Positions 39,554 to 47,172 of a stretch of 49,922 bases of DNA are shown piece by piece. Below the pieces are notes generated by a model, which made no database searches, was not told the DNA's origin, and worked only from the letters and a program-made list of their open reading frames with translations. Source of the stretch: Gammaproteobacteria bacterium (lineage in GTDB: Bacteria; Pseudomonadota; Gammaproteobacteria; Pseudomonadales; Pseudomonadaceae); NCBI GenBank assembly GCA_023475025.1, contig JAMCWB010000045.1, positions 1 through 49,922 of the forward strand, in the 5' to 3' direction. Both the position numbers and the translations under genes were made by a program. Each line of letters opens with the position of its first letter. Within the stretch, counting starts at the first letter, position 1.

Positions 39554-39580
39554 GCGTTCGTCTCCTGTCAGGCAATCGGG

Positions 39581-40456
39581 TTATTTTTTCGCGGCAAAGA
39601 GCGCGTCCAGCTTGTCTTCAAAGGCATGGTAGCCGATGCGGTCATACAGCTCGGCACGCGTCTGCATGCTGTCGACCACATCTTTCTGGTGGCCGTTTTC
39701 ACGGATAGAGGTATAGACGTTTTCCGCCGCCTTGTTGGCCGCACGGAAAGCGGACAGCGGATACAGTTGAATCGCCACACCCACTGACGCCAGCTCCTCG
39801 CGACTGAACAGGGGCGTCGCGCCAAACTCGGTGATATTGGCCAGCACCGGCACATCCAGCTCTTTCACAAAGCGCTCGTAGGTCGGCAGGTCGTAGGCCG
39901 CCTCGGCAAAAATGCCGTCCGCGCCAGCCGCCACATAGGCCTTGCAACGCTCAATAGCTGCATCTACACCTTCCGCCTGGATCGCATCGGTACGTGCAAT
40001 CAGGAAGAAGTCCGGATCCGTCTTGGCATCCACCGCCGCCTTGATACGGTTGACCATTTCCTCGCAGGAAACGATTTCCTTGCCCGGGCGGTGACCACAA
40101 CGCTTGGCACCGACCTGGTCTTCAATATGCGCAGCAGCGGCGCCGGCCTTGATCAGGCTTTTGACCGTACGCTCGATGTTGAAAGCGCTGGGGCCAAAGC
40201 CGGTATCGATATCCACCAGCAGCGGCAGATCGCAGACATCGGTAATGCGGCGCACATCGATCAGCACGTCTTCCAGCGTATTGATACCCAGATCCGGCAG
40301 ACCCAGGGAGCCGGCAGCCACACCACCGCCTGACAGGTAGATCGCCTTGAAACCAGCCCGCTGGGCCAGCAAGGCGTGGTTGGCATTGATCGCACCGATG
40401 ACTTGCAAGGGGCTTTCGGCCGCCAGGGCCTGACGGAATTTCTTACCTGCGCTCAT
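39581..40456 (-). CDS. prpB: 2-methylisocitrate lyase PrpB
   Basis: A 291-residue TIM-barrel lyase splitting 2-methylisocitrate into pyruvate and succinate. [28 protein letters not shown] and the catalytic loop [13 protein letters not shown] with its cysteine are the family hallmarks. It starts two bases after the GntR stop codon and is the first enzyme gene of the operon. Confidence 0.96.
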   Translation of the reverse strand: MSAGKKFRQALAAESPLQVIGAINANHALLAQRAGFKAIYLSGGGVAAGSLGLPDLGINTLEDVLIDVRRITDVCDLPLLVDIDTGFGPSAFNIERTVKSLIKAGAAAAHIEDQVGAKRCGHRPGKEIVSCEEMVNRIKAAVDAKTDPDFFLIARTDAIQAEGVDAAIERCKAYVAAGADGIFAEAAYDLPTYERFVKELDVPVLANITEFGATPLFSREELASVGVAIQLYPLSAFRAANKAAENVYTSIRENGHQKDVVDSMQTRAELYDRIGYHAFEDKLDALFAAKK

Positions 40457-40458
40457 TC

Positions 40459-41160
40459 TTATCCCTCCTGAGGATCCTGGGGTGCGTCGGGCTCTTGCAT
40501 ACGACGCTCGATATTGCGGCGTGAGGCGCTGATATGCCGGCGCATCAACATTTCCGCGAGTTCACCATCACGGTCGGCAATGGCTTCAATGATTCGGTGG
40601 TGTTCGGCAAACGCCTGCTGCGGGCGTTTCGGGGTGGTGGAGTAGCGATAGCGGTACATGCGCACCAGGTGATAGAGGTCACCACAGAGCATGTCGCTCA
40701 GTGTCTGATTCTTGCTGCCCTGAATGATCAGGTAGTGAATATCCAGATCACCTTCCTGCTGGTAGTAGGATTCGTTGGCCTTCAGGCCACTGTGCTTTTC
40801 ATGGGTGGCCAGCACTTCACGCAGCCCGACAATTTCCGCGTCAGTCATGTTTTCAGCGGCCAGACGGCAAGCCATGCCTTCGAGGGCTTCGCGCACATGG
40901 TACAGCTCGATCAACTCTTTATAGCTGAGCGAGACCACACGCACCCCGGCATGCGGAATCCGCACCACCAGCCGCCGCCCCTCCAGCCGACGAATCGCCT
41001 CACGCAAGGGCCCGCGGCTGATGCCGAAGGTCGTGCTCAGGTACTGCTCACTGATCCGCGTACCCGGCTCAATCTCACCTTTGACAATAGCCGTCTGGAT
41101 GCGCTGGAAGGCACCATCAGACAGCGTTGTCGCCGGAGTGTCCTGTTCTGCAGCAGCCAA
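40459..41160 (-). CDS. GntR-family (FCD) regulator of the methylcitrate operon
   Basis: A 233-residue repressor: winged helix-turn-helix at about 15-80 ([30 protein letters not shown]) and an FCD ligand domain with metal ligands in [13 protein letters not shown] and MRRHISASR. It is the first gene of the prp operon. Only a TTG at 41160 gives the full domain; upstream codons offer no other start before a stop. That TTG is directly abutted by the operator-like TTGTTGACAA, so self-binding would also cover the translation start. The effector is probably 2-methylcitrate, as for related regulators; this is inference. Confidence 0.88.
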   Translation of the reverse strand: MAAAEQDTPATTLSDGAFQRIQTAIVKGEIEPGTRISEQYLSTTFGISRGPLREAIRRLEGRRLVVRIPHAGVRVVSLSYKELIELYHVREALEGMACRLAAENMTDAEIVGLREVLATHEKHSGLKANESYYQQEGDLDIHYLIIQGSKNQTLSDMLCGDLYHLVRMYRYRYSTTPKRPQQAFAEHHRIIEAIADRDGELAEMLMRRHISASRRNIERRMQEPDAPQDPQEG

Positions 41161-41170
41161 TTGTTGACAA
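41160..41170. promoter_or_regulatory. Operator candidate A overlapping the GntR start
   Basis: ATTGTTGACAA, the reverse complement of sites B and C apart from the outer base. The consensus TTGT-C/T-A/G-ACAA is a typical GntR/FCD half-site pair. It touches the TTG start codon of the regulator, consistent with autorepression. Confidence 0.6.
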
Positions 41171-41232
41171 CCTTTGGGTGTAAATGGGCTTTTATCGCTT
41201 TAATACCAGTATTCTGCGCCCCAGCGACACAG

Positions 41233-41244
41233 ATTGTCAACAAT
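41233..41244. promoter_or_regulatory. Operator candidate B upstream of the GntR gene
   Basis: ATTGTCAACAAT, a near-perfect dyad, 73 bases from site A (centre to centre), close to seven helical turns. It lies just upstream of the likely prp promoter region (41171-41232, including GTATTAAAG-like sequence on the minus strand). Confidence 0.6.
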
Positions 41245-41288
41245 CCAAGCCACCCTAGAACGTAGAGCCGCACTCAACTTACGGGATC

Positions 41289-41378
41289 GCCGAGTTGCAC
41301 TCGGCATAGCAGACCGCCAGAGCTGCCGATTTTTAACCCAGGCAGCGCTTCGCACTGCAATGCCGAGTACAACTCGGC
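41289..41378. repeat. Pair of inverted REP sequences upstream of the transglutaminase operon
   Basis: GCCGAGTTGCACTCGGC (41289-41305) and, inverted, GCCGAGTACAACTCGGC (41362-41378), separated by a spacer with GCAGCGCTTCGCACTGC. Same stem-loop and outline as the units around the RAYT gene at 45.7-47.1 kb, but with a diverged spacer. The bases between 41161 and 41661 hold no gene: they contain the operators, this pair, and two further repeats. Confidence 0.85.
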
Positions 41379-41392
41379 GCTCCATAAAGACC

Positions 41393-41417
41393 GGGGTCAG
41401 GTCTTGCCTTTTGCCCC
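41393..41417 (+). repeat. Third copy of the GGGGTCAGGTCTTGCC repeat
   Basis: The first 25 bases of the repeat flanking the toxin-antitoxin genes recur here without the second half. It stands 15 bases after the REP pair. Confidence 0.8.
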
Positions 41418-41502
41418 ACACGGGCACAGTTATCGGCCAGAAGGTACAACAACTGCGGGGGCACCGTCTTTCCCGGTGGCTCCGGGTTGGGGTTGCTGGG
41501 AA

Positions 41503-41522
41503 TGTCGAGCTTCTGCTCGACA
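41503..41522. repeat. Hairpin repeat TGTCGAGC-TTCT-GCTCGACA, copy 1
   Basis: A perfect eight-base stem with TTCT loop; the identical 20 bases recur at 49899-49918 at the other end of the region. Confidence 0.85.
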
Positions 41523-41544
41523 AAAGATCGAAACAACAACACCC

Positions 41545-41556
41545 ATTGTCAACAAT
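41545..41556. promoter_or_regulatory. Operator candidate C upstream of the transglutaminase/ATP-grasp operon
   Basis: ATTGTCAACAAT, identical over 12 bases to site B, 106 bases before the start of the transglutaminase-like gene. It suggests that the prp GntR regulator, or one with the same specificity, also acts on that operon. Confidence 0.45.
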
Positions 41557-41661
41557 CACGCCCTGTGTGCCTTAACCAACACGTGCTAATATGCAGACAC
41601 CTCTGCGCCCGGCACTCTGGCAGTGCCTCGCGCGGTCGAAAGACATAGCCCTGAGAACAAT

Positions 41662-43200
41662 ATGCACGCCATCAACCTGCACCTGAAAATCCTTATTCTG
41701 CTTCTTGTTGTCGCCGGTCTGGGCACCACTGCCTACCAGATCTACGTCCTCGACATGCCCCTGACCGAAGATGAGACCGATGACATCTGGAGCCTGGATG
41801 CACGCCTGGAGTTCCAGGCGCGCGATGGCGTCCCGGTCAAGGCGCAGATGTTTATCCCACCGCTGAACCAGGATTACATCAGCCTTAATGAAAGCTTTAT
41901 TTCCAGCAACTATGGTGTCAACGTCAACCAGGCGCAGAACAACCGCCGGGTGACCTGGTCCGCGCGCCGCGCCCAGGGCCAGCAGACCCTGTATTACCGC
42001 CTGGTGCTGACCCAGCGCTATGCCGGTGAGCGTGACCGCGTACCGCCCTTCCCGCAGCGCACTCCGGTCCCGCTGGAAGGCGCAGAAAAAGTCGCAGCCG
42101 ATGCCCTGATCAACCCGATTCGTCAGCAATCGGCGGACATCGAAACCTTCATCAGCGAGACCATCCGCCGGGTCAACGACATCACCGACGACAACGTCAA
42201 ACTGTTGCTCGGCGGCAGCAGCAGCGCGCATGACAAGGCACGGGTCATCGACCTGCTGCTGTCACATGCGCGCATCCCGCTAGAACTTGTGCACACTATC
42301 CGCCTGGAAAGCTCGAGCAGCCAGGAACCGGAGCTCTGGCTGCGCAGCCATAACGGTGACAACTGGATGTACTTCCATCCGGAAACCGGTCAGCGAGGCA
42401 TTCCGCCCAACCGCCTGGTCTGGTGGACTGGTAATGAGCCACTGTTCCTGCTGGAAGGCGGCCGCAATCCCCGCGTCAGCTTCACCGTGAATAACAGTGA
42501 GATGAACGCAATACGTCTGGCGCGTATGGCCGATGACACCCGCGCCTCCGCCCTGCTGGAGTATTCCCTTTACGGCTTGCCGCTGCATTCCCAGCAGGTC
42601 TACCAATTGATGATCATGATCCCGATTGGCGTGCTGGTGATCCTGATCCTGCGCAACCTCATCGGCATGCAGACCCTGGGCACCTTTACCCCGGTGCTGA
42701 TCGCCCTGGCATTTCGTGAAATGGATATCGTCTGGGGCATTGTGCTGTTCAGTGTGATCACCGCACTGGGTCTGTCCCTGCGTTCGTACCTCGAGCACCT
42801 GAAATTGCAGATGCTGCCCCGGCTGTCAGTAGTGCTGACCTTTGTTGTCCTGCTGATTGCAGTGATCAGCCTGTTCAGCCACAAGCTCGGCTTTGAACAC
42901 GCGCTGGCCATCTCGCTGTTCCCCATGGTGATCCTGACCATGACCATCGAGCGTCTGTCGATCACCTGGGAAGAACGCGGCGGTGTGCATTCCTTCAAGG
43001 TCGCCGTTGGCACCCTGATTGCCGCCACCCTCGCGCACCTGCTGATGAGCATTCCTGAGCTGGCCTACTTCGTGTTTACCTTCCCCGGCATTCTGTTGGT
43101 GGTGGTGGCCTTTATGCTCGCCATGGGCCGTTATCGCGGTTACCGCCTGACCGAGCTGATGCGCTTCAAAGCCATGCTGAAGAAGAACGGGGAGTCCTGA
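41662..43200 (+). CDS. Inactive transglutaminase domain fused to seven membrane helices
   Basis: A 512-residue protein: one N-terminal helix (about 5-27), a periplasmic domain, and about seven C-terminal helices (from residue 312). The middle domain keeps the transglutaminase outline (GGSSSAHDKARVIDLLLSHARIPLELV, then LWLRSHNGDNWMYFHPETG) but the catalytic Cys is replaced by Ser/Ala and the His motif is lost, so it should bind peptide-like ligands without hydrolysing them. ATG 41662 is preceded by GAGAA; GTG 41623 would add 13 residues. It is followed three bases later by an ATP-grasp ligase, an association seen widely in proteobacteria. A retropepsin-like protease gene often found with this pair is not here. 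Confidence 0.85.
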   Translation: MHAINLHLKILILLLVVAGLGTTAYQIYVLDMPLTEDETDDIWSLDARLEFQARDGVPVKAQMFIPPLNQDYISLNESFISSNYGVNVNQAQNNRRVTWSARRAQGQQTLYYRLVLTQRYAGERDRVPPFPQRTPVPLEGAEKVAADALINPIRQQSADIETFISETIRRVNDITDDNVKLLLGGSSSAHDKARVIDLLLSHARIPLELVHTIRLESSSSQEPELWLRSHNGDNWMYFHPETGQRGIPPNRLVWWTGNEPLFLLEGGRNPRVSFTVNNSEMNAIRLARMADDTRASALLEYSLYGLPLHSQQVYQLMIMIPIGVLVILILRNLIGMQTLGTFTPVLIALAFREMDIVWGIVLFSVITALGLSLRSYLEHLKLQMLPRLSVVLTFVVLLIAVISLFSHKLGFEHALAISLFPMVILTMTIERLSITWEERGGVHSFKVAVGTLIAATLAHLLMSIPELAYFVFTFPGILLVVVAFMLAMGRYRGYRLTELMRFKAMLKKNGES

Positions 43201-43203
43201 GCC

Positions 43204-44310
43204 ATGTTCTTCTGGAAGACCTGGAAGGAACTCAAAGCCCAGGGCATCATGGGCATCAACCGGCGTAACGCGGACTATGTACTCAAGTACAACAAGCGTC
43301 ACCTCTATCCACTGGTGGATGACAAGATCCTGACCAAGGAAAAGGCCATCGCCGCGGGTATTGATGTACCGCCGCTGTATGGCGTGATCGATACCGAAAA
43401 GGACATCGACACCCTGGACCGGATCACCGAAAAATACACCGACTTCGTTATCAAGCCGGCGCAGGGTGCCGGCGGCGACGGCATCCTGGTGATTGCCGAC
43501 CGCTTTGAAGGGCGCTACAAGACAGTCTCCGGCAAGATCCTTACCCATGAGGATATCGAGCACCACATTTCCGGCATCCTGTCAGGCCTCTACTCGCTCG
43601 GCGGTCACCGCGACCGGGTGCTGATCGAGGCGCGGGTGATTCCCGACCCCCTGTTCCAGAGCATCAGCTACGAAGGCGTGCCGGATATCCGCATTATCGT
43701 GCTGCAAGGCTATCCGGTGATGTCGATGGTGCGCCTGCCCACCCGCCAATCCAACGGCAAGGCCAACCTGCATCAGGGCGCCATTGGTGTCGGCGTCGAC
43801 CTGGCCAGCGGCCTGACCATGGGCGGCACCTGGCTGAACAACAAGATCAGCAAACACCCGGACACCACCAAACCCGTCGCCGGCGTACAGATACCCGACT
43901 GGCGCGGCAGCATGTTGCTGGCCGCCTCCAGCCACGAACTGACCGGGCTGGGTTATATCGGCGTCGACCTGGTGCTGGATGAAAAACGCGGCCCACTGGT
44001 CCTGGAACTGAACGCGCGTCCGGGTCTGAGCATCCAGATTGCCAACGACGCCGGCCTGACCCACCGCTGCCATACTGTTGAGCGCCATATTGCCGCACTG
44101 AAAAAAGCCGGTAAAAAGGAAACGCCCGAACAGCGCGTCGACTTTGTCATGCAGCATTTTGGTCACCCCATGCCGGTCATGTCCGCCGAAGAAGCCGGCC
44201 CGCCTGCCGGTGAAGCGGTGACTACCGCAGCAGAGCCGACGCAACCCGAAGCCACCGACGGTCCAGCAGCCGAGCGCACTGACCAGTCTGCAGGTGATGC
44301 CAAGCCGTGA
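43204..44310 (+). CDS. RimK-like ATP-grasp ligase (alpha-L-glutamate ligase-like)
   Basis: A 368-residue cytoplasmic ATP-grasp enzyme. DFVIKPAQGAGGDGILVI gives the nucleotide-binding Lys and glycine-rich loop, PDIRIIVLQGYPVMSMVRLPT the central strand, and LVLELNARPGLSIQIAN the metal-binding E-x-N-x-R. The last 60 residues (from about 310) are a low-complexity Ala/Glu/Pro/Thr-rich tail of unknown use. It should form an amide or peptide bond, perhaps of glutamate. The partner membrane protein could sense or export the product. Its stop overlaps the pabB start (GTGA). Confidence 0.88.
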   Translation: MFFWKTWKELKAQGIMGINRRNADYVLKYNKRHLYPLVDDKILTKEKAIAAGIDVPPLYGVIDTEKDIDTLDRITEKYTDFVIKPAQGAGGDGILVIADRFEGRYKTVSGKILTHEDIEHHISGILSGLYSLGGHRDRVLIEARVIPDPLFQSISYEGVPDIRIIVLQGYPVMSMVRLPTRQSNGKANLHQGAIGVGVDLASGLTMGGTWLNNKISKHPDTTKPVAGVQIPDWRGSMLLAASSHELTGLGYIGVDLVLDEKRGPLVLELNARPGLSIQIANDAGLTHRCHTVERHIAALKKAGKKETPEQRVDFVMQHFGHPMPVMSAEEAGPPAGEAVTTAAEPTQPEATDGPAAERTDQSAGDAKP

Positions 44311-45677
44311 CTGCCCCGGCCCACACAGCCTACCGGCTGACTAACCTGCCCTATCAGACATCGCCACTGCCGGCTCTGCAGGCAGTGCGTGACCTGGGCT
44401 ATCCAGTGGTGCTCGACTCAGCCAGTCACACCTACAGCCGCTTTGGTCGTTACACCCTGCTCAGTGCCGGTCCAGACCACTTGATCGAACCCCGTATCGG
44501 CGAATCCGGCCACCAGGTGCTGGCCCGTCTGCGCAGCGCATTGGGCGACTTGCCCGCTGCAGACTGGCCGGAAGATGCACAACTGCCCTTTGGCGCCGGC
44601 GCCCTCGGGCATATCAGCTATGATTTCGGACGTCTGCTGGAAGCCCTGCCCAGCCTCGCCGACAACGACCTGAAAGTGCCCACCCTGCGCTTTGGTATCT
44701 ACGCCTGGAGTCTGATCACCGACCACAAACAAAAACAGACCTGGCTGGTCTGCCACCCCAGCCTGGCCGAACAGCGTGAAGCCGCCTTACTGATGCGCTT
44801 GCAGGCACTCACTGACGCCAGCAGCGATCCCGCCCTCGACGATTTCAAGCTGACCGCCCCCTTCCAGCCCGAACAGGATCGCGCCCGCTATCAAGCCTCC
44901 TTTCAGCGCGTGCAGGGCTATATTCACGCCGGCGACTGCTACCAGATCAACCTGGCCCAACGCCTCAGCGCCCCCTGCGCCGGCGACCCGCTGACCGCCT
45001 GGGCCGCCCTGCGCCGCGCCTGCCCCACGCCCTTTGCCGCCTACCTGGAAGGCCCGGCCGATGCCCTGCTGTCACTCTCGCCCGAGCGTTTTCTCAAGCT
45101 GGTCGACGGCGACGTGGAAACCCGTCCGATCAAGGGCACCCGTGGGCGCGGCAAAACAGAGACTGAAGATAAGGCGCTGGCAGACGACCTGCTCAGCAGC
45201 GAAAAGGACCGCGCCGAAAACCTGATGATTGTCGACCTGCTGCGTAATGACCTCGGCCGCAGTTGCCAGTCCGGCAGCGTCCGCGTGCCTGAACTATTCA
45301 AGCTCGAGACCTACCCCAACGTCCATCATCTGGTCAGCAGCGTCACCGGCAGCCTGTCCACCGACAAGGACGCCCTCGACCTGATCGCCGGCGCCTTCCC
45401 CGGCGGCTCCATCACCGGCGCTCCCAAGGTCCGCGCCATGCAGATCATCGAAGAGCTCGAACCCGTTCGCCGCAGCCTGTATTGCGGCAGCATCGGCTAC
45501 ATCGGCTGCGAAGGCCAGATGGACCTCAACATCGCCATCCGCAGCCTGGTCCACCAGCAAGACCGCCTCCACGTCTGGGGCGGCGGCGGCATCGTCGCCG
45601 ACTCCAAAGCCGAAGCCGAATACCAGGAAAGCCTGACCAAAGTCCGCGTCCTCATGGACACCCTGCAAAACCTCTAA
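44307..45677 (+). CDS. pabB: Aminodeoxychorismate synthase component I (PabB)
   Basis: A 456-residue chorismate-using enzyme making 4-amino-4-deoxychorismate for folate, with PabA. The chorismate-binding domain shows PIKGTRGRGKTETED, the Lys of PIKGT being the PabB mark (TrpE has PIAGT), then LLSSEKDRAENLMIVDLLRNDLGR, FPGGSITGAPKVRAMQII and GSIGYIGCEGQMDLNIAIR. The start is GTG 44307, overlapping the stop of the ATP-grasp gene, so translation is coupled. The link to the ligase pair may be positional only. Confidence 0.94.
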   Translation: MTAPAHTAYRLTNLPYQTSPLPALQAVRDLGYPVVLDSASHTYSRFGRYTLLSAGPDHLIEPRIGESGHQVLARLRSALGDLPAADWPEDAQLPFGAGALGHISYDFGRLLEALPSLADNDLKVPTLRFGIYAWSLITDHKQKQTWLVCHPSLAEQREAALLMRLQALTDASSDPALDDFKLTAPFQPEQDRARYQASFQRVQGYIHAGDCYQINLAQRLSAPCAGDPLTAWAALRRACPTPFAAYLEGPADALLSLSPERFLKLVDGDVETRPIKGTRGRGKTETEDKALADDLLSSEKDRAENLMIVDLLRNDLGRSCQSGSVRVPELFKLETYPNVHHLVSSVTGSLSTDKDALDLIAGAFPGGSITGAPKVRAMQIIEELEPVRRSLYCGSIGYIGCEGQMDLNIAIRSLVHQQDRLHVWGGGGIVADSKAEAEYQESLTKVRVLMDTLQNL

Positions 45678-45703
45678 CCCTTGCAGAAAGAACAACGCCC
45701 CCT

Positions 45704-45845
45704 GGGAACGCCGAGTTGTATCCGGCAAACCGGAACGCCGAGTTGTACTCGGCAAACCAGCCCACCAGGGCTGCCGGGGTTAGCTAACCTTTAAACAACA
45801 CCAGCGCTGCTTCGCAGCGCCAGCCGAGTGAAACTCGGCGCTCCC
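45704..45845 (+). repeat. REP unit 1 (two direct REPs, spacer hairpins, one inverted REP)
   Basis: REPs at 45710-45726 (variant ending TATCCGGC) and 45737-45753, then AGCCC/GGGCT and GTTAGCTAAC dyads and a GCGCTGC-TTC-GCAGCGC hairpin, and an inverted REP at 45823-45839. The same unit recurs at 46711-46848 and 46900-47032 with few changes. Each REP is GCCGAGT-TGY-ACTCGGC headed by GGAAC. Confidence 0.92.
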
Positions 45846-45870
45846 ATAAAACAACCCACACCGACTTGGG

Positions 45871-45974
45871 AACGCCGAGTTGCACTCGGCAAATTGGACC
45901 GCCGAGTTGTACTCGGCAAACCGGAACGCCGAGTTGCACTCGGCAAAGCAGCCCGCCAGGGCTGCCGGGGTTAA
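45871..45974 (+). repeat. REP unit 2, truncated by the RAYT gene
   Basis: Three direct REPs (45874-45890, 45901-45917, 45928-45944) and the spacer up to GGGGTTAACTAA. The unit then stops where the RAYT coding sequence begins, whose stop codon CTA (complement) lies inside the conserved spacer. Confidence 0.9.
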
Positions 45975-46544
45975 CTAAGCCCCATCACCAAACGCACTCC
46001 CCCAACGCCACAACTCTGGCCTCTCAACCAGGCCAGCCTTCACCGGATTGTTCTCAATGTAATGAACCACATTCAGCAAATGCTGTTCACCCCGAATAAA
46101 GCGATCCCAGTAATCCCGATGCCACAACTGCCCGGCAGTAGAAAAGGCCAAGCGACCAATCTGCCGACTGCTATAACGCTTCCAACTTTGCACCACCTTA
46201 CTCAATGACCAGCCGGGCAACTGTTCAAAAAGCACATGCACATGATTTGGCATCACCACCCAACACATCAGCCGGTAGCGTGAACCATCACCGAACAGCA
46301 GTGTTTCCTGCATGACCGCCGCAGCCTCTGCGTTGGCCAGCACGCAGCTGCCATAACCCGCATCCAGCAAGTCATCGAGTTTGCGCAAACGCTGTAGATT
46401 TGAAGACTCTGGCAAGGCCGCGCGCAAACGCAGAAGCGCTTCCCGCGGCAACGAATCTGCCAGATGGAAACAGACATGCTGCACCGTACCCGGTGCATCG
46501 AAGTGCGGAATGTACCCGCGAGAGTGCCAACCATCCGTAGACAT
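45975..46544 (-). CDS. REP-associated tyrosine transposase (RAYT, Y1 HUH family)
   Basis: A 189-residue HUH endonuclease of the IS200-like RAYT group. The HUH pair is in MCWVVMPNHVHVLFEQLPGWS; the tyrosine is probably in WHRDYWDRFIRGE, and YIENNPVKAGLVE closes the domain. N-terminal RGYIPHFDAPGTVQHVCFHLADSLP is typical of the group. It is bracketed by REP sequences on both sides, inverted relative to each other, the usual arrangement when a RAYT maintains a REP family. It looks intact. Activity is unproven. It probably acts by cutting single-stranded REP hairpins. Confidence 0.92.
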   Translation of the reverse strand: MSTDGWHSRGYIPHFDAPGTVQHVCFHLADSLPREALLRLRAALPESSNLQRLRKLDDLLDAGYGSCVLANAEAAAVMQETLLFGDGSRYRLMCWVVMPNHVHVLFEQLPGWSLSKVVQSWKRYSSRQIGRLAFSTAGQLWHRDYWDRFIRGEQHLLNVVHYIENNPVKAGLVERPELWRWGSAFGDGA

Positions 46545-46572
46545 AATTCATCCTTGTGAAACTTTTATCCTT

Positions 46573-46688
46573 GCCGAGTTCAACTCAGCGTTCCCAGAAC
46601 AACCAAACACATGCCGAGTACAACTCGGCGATCCTGAAACCCAAGTTCCGGAGAATACCAAAACCAGCAACGCCGAGTTGCACAAGCC
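46573..46688 (-). repeat. Inverted REPs and partial REP upstream of RAYT
   Basis: Inverted REPs at 46573-46589 (one mismatch, ACTCAGC) and 46613-46629, then a cut-off forward copy from 46672 (GCCGAGTTGCAC followed by AAGCC). They are the right-hand flank of the RAYT gene and include its promoter region. Confidence 0.85.
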
Positions 46689-46710
46689 AAGATAATCGCA
46701 CAATCTTGGG

Positions 46711-46848
46711 AACGCCGAGTTGTACTCGGCAAACCGGAACGCCGAGTTGCACTCGGCAAAGCAGCCCGCCAGGGCTGCCGGGGTTAGCTAACCTTTAAAC
46801 AACACCAGCACTGCTGCGCAGCGCCAGCCGAGTGCAACTCGGCGATCC
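46711..46848 (+). repeat. REP unit 3
   Basis: REPs at 46714-46730 and 46741-46757, spacer with GTTAGCTAAC and a GCGCTG-type hairpin, inverted REP at 46827-46843. It parallels unit 1 base for base over most of its length. Confidence 0.92.
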
Positions 46849-46899
46849 CAAAAACCACATCCTGTACAAATATCCTAAAGCAGCCCACACAAGCCCAGG

Positions 46900-47087
46900 A
46901 ACGCCGAGTTGTATCCGGCAAACCGGAACGCCGAGTTGCACTCGGCAAAGCGGCCCGCCAGGGCTGCCGGGGTTAACTAACCTTTAAACAACACCAGCGC
47001 TGCTTCGCAGCGCCAGCCGAGTGCAACTCGGCGATCCCCAACACCAGCGCTGCACCCCAACGCCAGCCGAGTGCAACTCGGCGATCC
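46900..47087 (+). repeat. REP unit 4 with an extra inverted REP
   Basis: REPs at 46903-46919 (the same TATCCGGC variant as unit 1) and 46930-46946, spacer, inverted REPs at 47016-47032 and 47066-47082. The last 50 bases repeat the end of the unit. It lies 86 bases upstream of the P-type ATPase gene. Confidence 0.9.
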
Positions 47088-47172
47088 CAACACACCCCAA
47101 CCTGACCTGCATCATGGGCATAGACGCCCAAGCGCGATATATTGGCCGCAGATACTCAGCCAAGGCGAAATC

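Noticed and set aside
36344-39787. 1147-codon open frame on the plus strand opposite acnD and prpC
   Set aside because: It is antisense to two certain enzyme genes, has His/Gln/Gly-rich composition typical of a shadow frame in GC-rich DNA, and shows no domain.
44307-45677. Anthranilate synthase TrpE
   Set aside because: The PIKGT motif and length point to PabB.
45704-47087. CRISPR array
   Set aside because: The repeats are palindromic REPs in both orientations with irregular spacing, conserved spacers and no cas genes.
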